From an uncultured Lachnospiraceae bacterium (GTDB lineage Bacteria; Bacillota; Clostridia; Lachnospirales; Lachnospiraceae): a stretch of 30,095 bases of DNA. Below, in pieces: positions 7,762-16,538 of this stretch (its first letter is position 1; the number at the start of each line of letters is the position of its first letter). Location: NCBI GenBank assembly GCA_910585395.1, contig CAJUCK010000028.1, positions 1-30,095 on the forward strand. Direction: 5' to 3'. The notes beneath the pieces are model-generated. The model was not told where the DNA came from. It searched no databases and saw only the letters and a program-made list of their open reading frames with translations. Both the position numbers and the translations under genes were made by a program.

Positions 7762-10700
7762 ATGCAAAGAAAAATGAAAAGCAGACGAAAGAGCATAGTT
7801 TCTATTTTTTTGGCGGCTGCACTGGTATTTACCATGGCTCCGCCGGAGCTTAATGCAGAGGCATCTGTGGGAGATACAGAAGAAAAATGGGTGCCTGTCA
7901 GCCAGTATGTGCAGGATAATAATTACGATGTGCCGGCTGACTATATGACAGAGAAAACAGGAGTCAGTTATGGAAGTGTGGAGGATATCCAGTATCAGTC
8001 TACCGCCACCAATTCCAAACGAAAAGCCAAGGTAATCCTTCCGGCTGGCTATAGTACAGAGAAAAAATATCCTGTACTTTATCTGCTTCATGGTATTTTT
8101 GGCAACGAAAATACGCTTTATGAAGAGCATGTTCAGACAGTTATTGGCAACGCGATTGCTTCTGGTGACAGTGAGGAAATGATTGTGGTGCTGCCCAATG
8201 CCTGTGCGAACGAGACGGGAACACCCCCGGAAAATGGATTTTCTTTGGAGCATTACAGGGCGTATGACAATTTTATCAATGATTTTGAGAACTGCCTGAT
8301 GCCCTATATCAATGAACATTATTCCGCAGCAGAAGGAAGGGAGAATACAGCTATTTCTGGATTTTCCATGGGAGGAAGAGTTACTCTTCACATTGGGTTT
8401 ACCCTTCAGGATAAAGTACGATATATCGGAGCTTTTAATCCGGCATTTGGGATTTTCGAATATGAAAATTATGGTGTCCATGAAGACGGTTTGTTTACGC
8501 AAGAATCATTTACTTTAAAACCAGAATATATGAATGATATGCTGGTTTTGATTGCAGCAGGAACAAAAGATGATATTGTTAGGACAGAGCCCGAGCGGTA
8601 CCATAATGCACTGGCGCAGAATCAGGTTCCTCATATTTATTATGCAACGGATGGAATCAATGGTGCAGGGCAGACCGGAGACGGAGGACACAGTGGAGAT
8701 GTGTATAAACATGGACTTTATAATTTTATGAGGAGGATTTTCCATAAAGAAACTAAACCTCAGCAGACAGAACAGCCATTAGTCCATTTCACCTTTGACA
8801 ATGCCCAGGATGGCGTTCAAAGCGATGGAGTGAAAGCAACCGTGAACGGCTCGCCAGAGTTTAACCAGGATGGCGTCAAAGGCAAGGCAATTTCTCTGGA
8901 TGACACTGAATTTCTGGATGTTGCAAAAAGCGATGGTTCCAGCCTTCTGACAGGATATAATGAGCTGACAATTTCTTACTGGAGCAAGACAGTGGGCGCC
9001 CCCAACTGGACGATTTATCTGGCTCCCAACAGCAGTCCGCCGGCTTATAAAAAGGAAGAATATTTGGGAATTATAGATAATGAGAATACGGTTACAGTGG
9101 AACGTTATAAGAATACGGACGATCGTCCGACAAATGCTTCTGCGCAAACCAGAGTCGGTGAATGGAAACATGTTACGGTTGTCATTACAGAGTCGGAGAC
9201 AAAACTTTATATTGACGGTAAGAAAGCGGCAACAAAAACAAGTGAATATAAATTGTCAGATATTCTGGGCAGCAGCAGTATTTTTTATATCGGCAAGTCA
9301 TGTTGGGGAGGCGGAGAATATTTTAATGGATTGATAGATGATTATTTTGTCTATGGATTTGCTCTGTCTGACGCTCAGGTAAATAATTTATATAACAGCA
9401 AAGATTTAAATGATGATTCTTACATAGCTACCGAAGAGATGCAGAGATTTTATGACAGTTTGTCTCTCAGCAGCGTAATTCCAGACGGGGCAGTGATGAA
9501 GGAAGGAAAACTGGATCTTCCGACAGAATTAAATGGTGCAGCCATAACCTGGACTTCCAGTCAGCCAGAGATAGTTCGTGAAGATGGGACAGTACATCTG
9601 CCAGATAATTCTACAGAAGTTACACTGACCGCAAAAATATCTATAAATGGAGCTGCGGCAAAGAAAAAATTTGTAATCCCGGTTCTGGGGCTTTCTGGTC
9701 AGAAGGCTTATTTTGAAGAGAAACTTCCAACAGCGTTTGGGCAGGGAAACATAACCTGGTCGGGAACGTCGGTGTCTTCAGATGGAAAAATTACTGTTAA
9801 AGACCAGGATCAGAGCGTGGAGTTGACGGCTTTTTGGCAGGCAGGCGGAATCAGCGCCACAAAGACTTTTTCTGTAAAGATACTGGCACAGAATGCCATG
9901 ACATTGGCGGCTTATACTCGTGAGCCCCTGGCAAAAAATGTTTATTCAGGAAAGCTTGCCTATAGTATGCATCTAGCATACAAGAAAGAAAACGGTTCTT
10001 ATGATAGCTTGTATGACAACAACGGGATCCTCTATGCAAAAGCAGATATAGCAAAGAGCGGTAAGCTTACACCTAAAAATTTGAAGAATCCTTATGTGTT
10101 TGCCATGGCAGACGGAGGTTATGGGATTGTGGCAGTAAGGACAGATTCCTCCAATGAAGATATGGTAAATGCCCAGGATGACTTAAGCAGAGGCAGGGCG
10201 CTGCTGTTTACCACAGAAGATTTTATTCATTATGAGGAAGCAGGGCTGATTGATTTAAAACAAAACGTTTTTGTATCAGATATTGTCTGTGATTATGACA
10301 GCAGTTCTAAGAAATATGTCCTTCGCTGGAGTGATACAGAAGGAAATTATTATAAGAGTACATCAGCAGACATTCGCAGTCTGTCTGTGGAAACACAGAA
10401 AGGCAGTATTTTTAGTTATGAATCAAAGGATACTGGCATTACAGGTGCGTGTGAGCGCAATCAGTTTTACGTACCTGAAACAATAGGTCAGAATCTGCTC
10501 CGCAAATTCAGCACGATATATAATACGTCTGTAAATGTTCCAGAGAGTGTCTCTGTGCTGGAAAAACAAGAGGTAGAGAACGTACAGGCTCAGCTGTCCT
10601 ACAGTGACGGTTCCAAAGCATCAAAGAAGGTAGAATGGGATCTTACAGGTGTGGACTTTAGCAAACCAGGAACTTATCAGGCAAAAGGCAGGGTGCAGCG

Positions 10701-12564
10701 GGCGCCGTCCATGAAATCTGCCAACAGTACGTCTCTTGGTGTAAACCGTGCAGACCCTTGTGCGTATTATAATCCAGATGACGGGTATTATTATTTTATT
10801 GCCACCAACGACGGAGATGGCAACAGTACATTTTCCATTAAGAAGTCAGAGACTTTGGAAGGACTTAAGGACGCCAGAGAAACTGAGATTTTAAATCTGG
10901 ATATGTATTCAGATATCAATGGAATGGTATGGGCTCCAGAAATTCATAAAGTAGGCGGAGAACTTTATATTTTCTTTAGTTCTAATCCAGGAGATCCCAA
11001 GAACTGGGATGTGCAGTCGCATGTGATGCGCTATAAAGGGGGAAAACTGGAGGAAAAAAGCAGCTGGGACCGTCCTGTTCGTTTTCAGTGCAAAAGCGGA
11101 GCTCCTTTGAATGAGGGGATGGAAGGTTTTGGAGGAATTACCCTGGATATGACCACCTTCCAATTGAACGGTACGCAGTATGTGGTTTGGGCACAGAGAG
11201 ATTATGGGCGTTCTACAGGATCTGTTCTGTGTATTGGAACCATTGACCCTAATAAGCCATGGAAACTTACCAGTGATCCAGTGATTATTTCCCGTCCAGA
11301 TTATGGCTGGGACAACAATGATAATACACCTGTGGATGAAGGGCCATATGCGATTATTCGTGATGATAAAGTATTTCTTACATTTTCTGGCTCATCAATA
11401 GGAGCAACTTACTGCGTAGGTCTTTTAAGCGCGGATATTGATGGAGATCTGCTGAAAGCTGAGAGCTGGACCAAGAGCAATTGCCCGATTCTCTATGCCC
11501 GTGCAGTGGAAGGAGAGGCAGGACCTGGGCATAATTCTTATACAAGAGATGCCGCAGGAAATCTGGTATTTGTGTATCACGCAAGACCTGTGGATGCTGA
11601 TGGAAAAGTGGGAAGCAGGAATACAGGACTGCGTACTGTGCATTTTGGCGCGGACGGAGAGCCAGTATTGTATTTGACAGATGAACTTGAGCTTGCAAAA
11701 GATAAAGAAGATGTAGAAATGACAGTGGTGGTGAAAGATCCAAATGCTCCAGCTCCTGGACCTAGCACACCGACACCTGAAAAACCAGGAGTAAATCAGA
11801 CTTTTACCACAGACAGCGGGCAGACGTATCAGATTACTGCTTATGGAGACGGGGAGAAAACGGCAGCAGTGACAGGAACTGGCACGCAGAATGTAAATGT
11901 TACGATACCAGATACCGTAACTTACAAAAATGAGATTTATAAAGTAACCACAATTGCCAATGGCGCATTCGCTGGCCAAAAGAGTCTTAAAACGGTCGTA
12001 ATAGGTAAAAATATTACCAGTATTGGGGATAAGGCGTTTTATAATGATGGAAATCTTATAAAAGTCATTTTCCAGGGAACAGCGGTGAAGAGTATCGGTA
12101 AAAATGCTTTTACAAACATTCACAAAAAAGCAGTGTTCCAGATGAAGAAAACATTTACCAATAAAAACCTGAAATATAAGATTTTAAAGAGCACACCTTC
12201 TTCCAAGCAGGTGTCGGTTACCGGGGCATCTAAGAAACTTACCTCAGTTAAGCTGCCTGCCACAGTCAAATTTAACGGCATGACATTTCAGGTTACGGCA
12301 GTGAATAAAAAAGCCTTTCGGAATCAGGTGAAGCTAAAGAGTGTTACAGTGGGCAAGAATGTAAAGACAATTGGAGCAAATGCATTCCAGGGAGATAAGA
12401 AACTTGCAAAGATTAAATTTAGTGGAACGGCTATAAAGAGCATAGGAACAAATGCATTTAAAGGCATTAAGAAAAATGCCGTATTTCAGGTGAAGAAATC
12501 TAAGAAATCATATTATAACAAACTTTTAAAGAAAGCAAAAACAAAGAATTATAAAGTGAAGTAA
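7762..12564 (+). CDS. Secreted multidomain hemicellulase: esterase + LamG + Ig-like + GH43 + BspA-type leucine-rich repeats
   Basis: This is a 1600-residue exported protein that probably deacylates and removes arabinose or xylose side chains from plant cell-wall polysaccharide. A signal peptide ends near residue 34. Domains in order: alpha/beta-hydrolase esterase (about 60-330) with Ser202 in GFSMGG, Asp270 or 271 and His310 in GGHSGD; LamG/concanavalin-like fold (338-545); atrophied bacterial Ig-like segments (558-708); a propeller-like segment (708-910); an Ig-like Big_4-type segment (919-980); a GH43 five-blade propeller (about 983-1310). GH43 candidate residues are Asp998 (ADP), Asp1129 and Glu1193 (EGP), with His1257 in GPGHNS. 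A Pro/Thr linker leads to two duplicated blocks of BspA-like repeats and a very basic tail, probably for wall attachment, since no LPXTG is seen. The start at 7762 has AAGGAGGG; an in-frame ATG at 7726 lacks one. A strong terminator follows. Confidence 0.93.
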   Translation: MQRKMKSRRKSIVSIFLAAALVFTMAPPELNAEASVGDTEEKWVPVSQYVQDNNYDVPADYMTEKTGVSYGSVEDIQYQSTATNSKRKAKVILPAGYSTEKKYPVLYLLHGIFGNENTLYEEHVQTVIGNAIASGDSEEMIVVLPNACANETGTPPENGFSLEHYRAYDNFINDFENCLMPYINEHYSAAEGRENTAISGFSMGGRVTLHIGFTLQDKVRYIGAFNPAFGIFEYENYGVHEDGLFTQESFTLKPEYMNDMLVLIAAGTKDDIVRTEPERYHNALAQNQVPHIYYATDGINGAGQTGDGGHSGDVYKHGLYNFMRRIFHKETKPQQTEQPLVHFTFDNAQDGVQSDGVKATVNGSPEFNQDGVKGKAISLDDTEFLDVAKSDGSSLLTGYNELTISYWSKTVGAPNWTIYLAPNSSPPAYKKEEYLGIIDNENTVTVERYKNTDDRPTNASAQTRVGEWKHVTVVITESETKLYIDGKKAATKTSEYKLSDILGSSSIFYIGKSCWGGGEYFNGLIDDYFVYGFALSDAQVNNLYNSKDLNDDSYIATEEMQRFYDSLSLSSVIPDGAVMKEGKLDLPTELNGAAITWTSSQPEIVREDGTVHLPDNSTEVTLTAKISINGAAAKKKFVIPVLGLSGQKAYFEEKLPTAFGQGNITWSGTSVSSDGKITVKDQDQSVELTAFWQAGGISATKTFSVKILAQNAMTLAAYTREPLAKNVYSGKLAYSMHLAYKKENGSYDSLYDNNGILYAKADIAKSGKLTPKNLKNPYVFAMADGGYGIVAVRTDSSNEDMVNAQDDLSRGRALLFTTEDFIHYEEAGLIDLKQNVFVSDIVCDYDSSSKKYVLRWSDTEGNYYKSTSADIRSLSVETQKGSIFSYESKDTGITGACERNQFYVPETIGQNLLRKFSTIYNTSVNVPESVSVLEKQEVENVQAQLSYSDGSKASKKVEWDLTGVDFSKPGTYQAKGRVQRAPSMKSANSTSLGVNRADPCAYYNPDDGYYYFIATNDGDGNSTFSIKKSETLEGLKDARETEILNLDMYSDINGMVWAPEIHKVGGELYIFFSSNPGDPKNWDVQSHVMRYKGGKLEEKSSWDRPVRFQCKSGAPLNEGMEGFGGITLDMTTFQLNGTQYVVWAQRDYGRSTGSVLCIGTIDPNKPWKLTSDPVIISRPDYGWDNNDNTPVDEGPYAIIRDDKVFLTFSGSSIGATYCVGLLSADIDGDLLKAESWTKSNCPILYARAVEGEAGPGHNSYTRDAAGNLVFVYHARPVDADGKVGSRNTGLRTVHFGADGEPVLYLTDELELAKDKEDVEMTVVVKDPNAPAPGPSTPTPEKPGVNQTFTTDSGQTYQITAYGDGEKTAAVTGTGTQNVNVTIPDTVTYKNEIYKVTTIANGAFAGQKSLKTVVIGKNITSIGDKAFYNDGNLIKVIFQGTAVKSIGKNAFTNIHKKAVFQMKKTFTNKNLKYKILKSTPSSKQVSVTGASKKLTSVKLPATVKFNGMTFQVTAVNKKAFRNQVKLKSVTVGKNVKTIGANAFQGDKKLAKIKFSGTAIKSIGTNAFKGIKKNAVFQVKKSKKSYYNKLLKKAKTKNYKVK

Positions 12565-12571
12565 TAGAAAG

Positions 12572-12614
12572 ACTGCTGCGTCAGTGATGGTAAATCACAG
12601 ATGCAGCAGTTTTT
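12572..12614 (+). terminator. Rho-independent terminator of the GH43/esterase gene
   Basis: ACTGCTGC pairs with GCAGCAGT, with an inner GTGAT/ATCAC stem and a GGTAA loop, followed by TTTT. It sits 7 nt after the stop codon and directly before the TTTAC boxes of the next operon. Confidence 0.85.
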
Positions 12615-12615
12615 G

Positions 12616-12669
12616 TTTACCAATCCTTTACATCTGAATGTATATTTGCAAAAAGGAAACTGTTATGAT
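12616..12669 (+). promoter_or_regulatory. Candidate response-regulator promoter of the lipoprotein/ABC operon
   Basis: TTTACCAATCC (12616-12626) is followed directly by TTTACATCTGA (12627-12637), so TTTAC recurs on an 11-bp period. The first box differs at two positions from the TTTACAAAACC boxes at the two-component promoter. TATGAT at 12664-12669 is a -10 match that begins exactly 27 nt after the second box ends, as at 5656. The -35 position reads TATATT, also poor. I infer that the response regulator encoded at 5694 activates this operon. Confidence 0.6.
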
Positions 12670-12709
12670 GGTTACAGGAACAGGAAATATTGTTTTACAG
12701 GAGGAGATC

Positions 12710-14218
12710 ATGAAAAAAAGATTTGTATCAATCCTTGCAGCAGGACTTTGCGCCAGTATTCTTGCAGGATGCCAGGAGACGCCGAAGGAAAGTATTGTGA
12801 AACAGAAAGGCGCCGCGAATGTAAAAGAATATGAGAGTGCAGAACATACAGACAGCCCCCTTCGGGAAACGCTGGGAGCGCCAGAGCATTATAAGAATGA
12901 AAAAACTTATGAAAACGGAGCATTAGTCATAGACACGGATGCAGATGTTGTCCTGCCCAATGTCCAATCAATAAATACTTATGCCGTGTCGGCGAAAGAA
13001 GCCAGCCAGGAGCTGATTGAAACTGTGACAAATGCCTTTTTTGAGGAAGGAAAATTTTACAGCTCTTATACTTACAATCAATGGACAAAAGAAGATTATC
13101 AGAAAGAGATTACGATACTCAAAAAATATAAGGCAGAGGGAAATCTGGATCCTTATGAAATGGGGAAAGATGAAGAGACGGGAGAGATGTATTTTAATAT
13201 TGATGAGATAATCGCCATGGATGAGCAGAAGATGCGAAATGCTCCAGATGAAATCACCAAGGAGGAAGTAAAGCCATCCTTTGGACTGGAACATTTAGAA
13301 GATGTTAAAGGAGATGGTTCGAAAGAGGAGAAAGTAAAAGATGAAACGGATTTTTGGGGCGTAGCAGAGACCAAAGAAGGGATTTATGATTACCATATCA
13401 CGAATGGGCTTGCTCCAGATACTGTGTTTAAAATTGAAAAGAAAAGAGATGACATCAAAGATACCAGAGAATTTGCAGCGTGGCTGGAAGGAGAGTATGG
13501 CATAAAACGTGAGGAAGACCGTGAAAGCGGTATTTCAGAAGAGAAGGCAGAGGAATATATAGGTATTTCCTATGAAGAAGCTGAGAAGACGGCAAAAGAA
13601 AGAGTAGAAAAGCTGGGCTGGAATTTGGACATTTATGGCTGGGATTACGCCTTGTTCTATCATGGAGAACAAGGCGTAAAGAATGATAATGTGCTGGATG
13701 GAGGCTATATGTTTCATTTTACCAGAATGCTGGATGAAGTGCCGATTACTTATACTTCTTCTTATGGAGGCGGACTGGAGGACATGGACAGCACTTTGAA
13801 GCCCTGGAGTTATGAGAGATGTGATGTGATTGTGGGGGATGACGGCGTTCAGAAGGTAGAGATCTTTAATCCTTATGATATAGGTGAAGTCCAGACAGAA
13901 AATGTCAAATTGATGAGTTTTGAAGAAATAATTAAGATTTATGAGCAGATGATGGAAGTATCCAATGCAGATGTTGCTGAACTTGAAAAAAAGAGAACGT
14001 ATCATATTAAAAAAATTACCCTGGGACTTACCAGGATTTATGATCCCAATACGGATAATGATACAGGACTGCTGGTTCCGGTGTGGGATTTCTTCGGAGG
14101 CTTTGATGTGGAAGATGAAGAATATGGTTTTACGAACAGCGGAGAATATTCTACCCAGAGCCATATGACCATCAACGCCATTGACGGCACAGTGATTGAT
14201 CGTGAATTAGGGTACTAA
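12710..14218 (+). CDS. Large lipoprotein, DUF6034-like (family recalled, not verified)
   Basis: This is a 502-residue predicted lipoprotein. The signal peptide MKKRFVSILAAGLCASILAGC ends in a lipobox with Cys21 as the lipidation site. The mature part is acidic and rich in Glu. Its C-terminal region has a LVPVWDFFGGF strand and an INAIDGTVIDRELGY ending, reminiscent of PepSY/YycI-like repeats and of the DUF6034 lipoproteins of Lachnospiraceae; that family name is from memory. The start was chosen for the GGAGGAG ribosome binding site; longer in-frame starts upstream lack one and would bury the signal peptide. It is the first gene of a six-gene operon with an ABC transporter, 46 nt before the first permease and with no terminator between. 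It probably acts as an extracytoplasmic binding or shielding partner of that transporter. Confidence 0.88.
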   Translation: MKKRFVSILAAGLCASILAGCQETPKESIVKQKGAANVKEYESAEHTDSPLRETLGAPEHYKNEKTYENGALVIDTDADVVLPNVQSINTYAVSAKEASQELIETVTNAFFEEGKFYSSYTYNQWTKEDYQKEITILKKYKAEGNLDPYEMGKDEETGEMYFNIDEIIAMDEQKMRNAPDEITKEEVKPSFGLEHLEDVKGDGSKEEKVKDETDFWGVAETKEGIYDYHITNGLAPDTVFKIEKKRDDIKDTREFAAWLEGEYGIKREEDRESGISEEKAEEYIGISYEEAEKTAKERVEKLGWNLDIYGWDYALFYHGEQGVKNDNVLDGGYMFHFTRMLDEVPITYTSSYGGGLEDMDSTLKPWSYERCDVIVGDDGVQKVEIFNPYDIGEVQTENVKLMSFEEIIKIYEQMMEVSNADVAELEKKRTYHIKKITLGLTRIYDPNTDNDTGLLVPVWDFFGGFDVEDEEYGFTNSGEYSTQSHMTINAIDGTVIDRELGY

Positions 14219-14264
14219 AGGTATGAAATTGTAAGTTTGTAACAGCAGGAAAAGGGAGGCTGTA

Positions 14265-15170
14265 ATGAAAATCATAGAAGCTGCAAAACAGGCAGGGGCA
14301 GTGGTACGGTGGAATTTCCTGGGGTTTTTCAAGAATCCCAGGATGATCATCACCTTTTTATTTTCTTTTATCTTATGTTTCTTTTTAAGTGACCGTGCCA
14401 TTATGGTAGCAGATTATTATGAATCTCCGATACAGGCATTGGAGCCATTTATCTGGACTTTTGGGGATTCGGAATCTATTCTGCTCTCTTCTATGCTGCT
14501 GATTTTATTGTTTATTGATCTGCCCAGACTGAGTCCCTTTACACCCTATATGCTGGTAAGGATGAGAAAAGGCAGATGGCTTTTGGCACAGTTTTTCTAT
14601 ATTTTTCTGGTGACGGTTTTCTATATGCTGTATGTTTTTGCAGTTACCAGTCTTCTGTGTATGCAGAAAACGTATGTGGGTAATTTATGGAGCAAGACAG
14701 CGGCGCTTTTGGCCTACTCAAAAATGGGCTCAGACCTTTCCGTACCCTCCACTGTGAAAGTGATGGAGAGCACCACCCCCTTGTTCTGCAGCCTTCAGAT
14801 GATTCTGCTGCTGAGCTTATATGCTCTGACATTAAGTTTTCTGATGCTTTACTTTCAGATGCATACAGGGAAAAAAGCAGCCATTGCGGCAGGACTTATA
14901 TACAGTCTGGCAGGTTTTCTTTTAGACCCTCAGGTGCTGGCGAAAATACTCCGTAAAGAAGAACATGAAATGTATCTGACAAGACGGATTGCAGGCTGGA
15001 TCAGTCCTTTAAACCATGCCTCCTATGGAATGCATGATTTTGGGTATGATACGCTGCCCTCGATTACTCAGTCTTGTGTGTTCTTCTGTATCATATTGTT
15101 TTTGCTGGCGTTTCTCTCCTTTCGTACCCTGAAAAAATATAATTTTAATTCATTTACAGGAGAATTGTAA
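14265..15170 (+). CDS. ABC-type permease subunit (ABC-2-like), first of two
   Basis: This is a 301-residue integral membrane protein with about six hydrophobic segments (near residues 28-48, 69-90, 105-130, 173-197, 205-222 and 266-290). It has no ATPase motif, and its order (permease, permease, ATPase) marks it as a transporter subunit. The N-terminal amphipathic stretch VRWNFLGFFKNPRM before the first segment is typical of ABC-2 permeases. It has a good ribosome binding site (GGGAGG). Its stop overlaps the start of the next permease by one base. The substrate is not evident; the operon's lipoprotein and E-loop ATPase point to peptide or lipid-linked cargo. Confidence 0.85.
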   Translation: MKIIEAAKQAGAVVRWNFLGFFKNPRMIITFLFSFILCFFLSDRAIMVADYYESPIQALEPFIWTFGDSESILLSSMLLILLFIDLPRLSPFTPYMLVRMRKGRWLLAQFFYIFLVTVFYMLYVFAVTSLLCMQKTYVGNLWSKTAALLAYSKMGSDLSVPSTVKVMESTTPLFCSLQMILLLSLYALTLSFLMLYFQMHTGKKAAIAAGLIYSLAGFLLDPQVLAKILRKEEHEMYLTRRIAGWISPLNHASYGMHDFGYDTLPSITQSCVFFCIILFLLAFLSFRTLKKYNFNSFTGEL

Positions 15171-15886
15171 TGAAAGAATTACTTAAGGAAAAGGGACTGT
15201 GGACAGCCTCGTTTCTCTGCCTGGCCGCTATGGCGTTCAGCTTTCCCTTTGATGAAATAAAGACGCCATTGGGGACTGGAAGTTTTCTGAACTTTTTTCA
15301 GAAGGTGATAGATAATAAAACAGTTTTGTTTATGATTCCTATTGTGTCAGTTCTTCCGGTAGGGGGAGCTTATGTAAGAGAATCTGCAAGTGGTTTTTTG
15401 AAGCTGTATCTTAGCAGGATCAGCAGGCTAGATTATATTAAGAGAAAAACCATACAAATCTATGCTGGAGGTTTTCTGACCTTATTTCTGGCAGGAATAG
15501 CGGCTTTTATCTTCTGTTTCTTTGGACTTTATCCCCTAGAGTTAAAAGGTGATATTACCTGGAAAATGGTGTGGGAATCCCTTTCCTTGCTGCTTCGGAT
15601 TTCTCTTATAGGAGGAATTGCGGCAGAATTGTCAGGTATTTTCGGAGCAGTATTTCAAAATTATTATATGGCGTATGGACTGCCGTTCGTCAGTTTTTAT
15701 ATGCTGATTATTTTAAAAGAGCGTTATTTTTCAGAATTGTATGCGCTGTATCCGGCAGAATGGGTGAAATGTCAGCAGGATTGGGGCGCTGATCATACAG
15801 GGATCTGGGTGTTTTTCGCAGTATTTTCAGCAGTGGTAATACTCCTTCATGGATTGGCGCTGTATGGAAGGCTGCAGGAAATTTAA
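15170..15886 (+). CDS. ABC-type permease subunit, second of two
   Basis: This is a 238-residue membrane protein with about six hydrophobic segments and little sequence similarity to the preceding permease, so the transporter is probably a heterodimer of two different permeases with one ATPase. The layout GGAYVRESASGFLKLYLSR followed by LDYIKRKTIQIY, near residues 65-100, is the kind of cytoplasmic coupling segment seen in ABC-2 permeases. Translation is coupled to the previous gene (stop and start share one base). The ATPase start lies 13 nt downstream. Confidence 0.85.
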   Translation: MKELLKEKGLWTASFLCLAAMAFSFPFDEIKTPLGTGSFLNFFQKVIDNKTVLFMIPIVSVLPVGGAYVRESASGFLKLYLSRISRLDYIKRKTIQIYAGGFLTLFLAGIAAFIFCFFGLYPLELKGDITWKMVWESLSLLLRISLIGGIAAELSGIFGAVFQNYYMAYGLPFVSFYMLIILKERYFSELYALYPAEWVKCQQDWGADHTGIWVFFAVFSAVVILLHGLALYGRLQEI

Positions 15887-15899
15887 GGAGAGGGATAAA

Positions 15900-16538
15900 A
15901 TGGGAACATATATAGAAGTGATGCAGGTGACAAAAAAATTCAAAGAGGAAACGGTTCTTTGCGATATCAATGTCTCTATGGAGCGGGGGAAGGTCTACGG
16001 ATTTTCTGGCAATAATGGATCTGGGAAAACGGTGCTCATGAAGTGCATATGTGGATTTCTGCCAGTAACTGAGGGAAGCATCCGCGTAAATGGGAAGCTG
16101 ATTGGCAGAGAGATTGATTTCCCAGAGAGCATCGGCGTCATAATTGAAACACCTGGATTTCTTTTAAATTTGACAGGTATGAGAAACCTGGAAATACTGG
16201 CAGGCCTGCGAAACAGGATATGTAAAAAACAAATCCGCCAGGCGATTGAGAAAGCCGGACTGGACCCAGATTTAAAGAAAGCTGTGTCAAAATATTCTCT
16301 TGGTATGCGCCAGCGTCTGGGAATTGCCCAGGCGATCATGGAAGACCCAGATTTTTTGATTTTAGACGAACCCTTTAATGGGCTGGATAAGTATGGAGTA
16401 GAAGATATCCGTGCCCTGCTGCTGGATCTCAAAAAACAAGGAAAAACCATAATTCTTGCCAGCCACAACAGTGAAGATATTCAGATTCTCTGCGACAGGG
16501 TATATGAGATGGACGGAGGGAGGATGCGTCAGTTATGA
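15900..16538 (+). CDS. ABC transporter ATPase with Glu in the Q-loop (LanF/BcrA-like E-loop)
   Basis: This is a 212-residue nucleotide-binding subunit. It has Walker A GNNGSGKT (37-44), the signature SLGMRQ (about 133-138), Walker B LILDEP with Asp156/Glu157 and the H-loop His in ILASHN. At the Q-loop position the sequence is IIETPGF with Glu83 instead of the usual Gln. This E-loop is known from LanF-type lantibiotic immunity ATPases and BcrA-like bacitracin exporters, and it supports a peptide or lipid-target exporter. The start at 15900 has GGAGAGG nearby; a longer in-frame start at 15849 would overlap the permease heavily. Its stop overlaps the next gene by 4 nt (ATGA). Confidence 0.95.
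   Translation: MGTYIEVMQVTKKFKEETVLCDINVSMERGKVYGFSGNNGSGKTVLMKCICGFLPVTEGSIRVNGKLIGREIDFPESIGVIIETPGFLLNLTGMRNLEILAGLRNRICKKQIRQAIEKAGLDPDLKKAVSKYSLGMRQRLGIAQAIMEDPDFLILDEPFNGLDKYGVEDIRALLLDLKKQGKTIILASHNSEDIQILCDRVYEMDGGRMRQL

Noticed and set aside
11425..12123. 232-codon minus-strand frame opposite the GH43/LRR region
   Set aside because: It overlaps well-supported domains on the plus strand and has no coding character or start signal.
12850..12865. GACAGCCCC string matching the end of the MITE-like element
   Set aside because: Only nine bases match, it lies inside the lipoprotein reading frame, and there is no second end nearby.
13535..14164. 209-codon minus-strand frame opposite the lipoprotein gene
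   Set aside because: Shadow of a gene with a clear signal peptide, lipobox and ribosome binding site.
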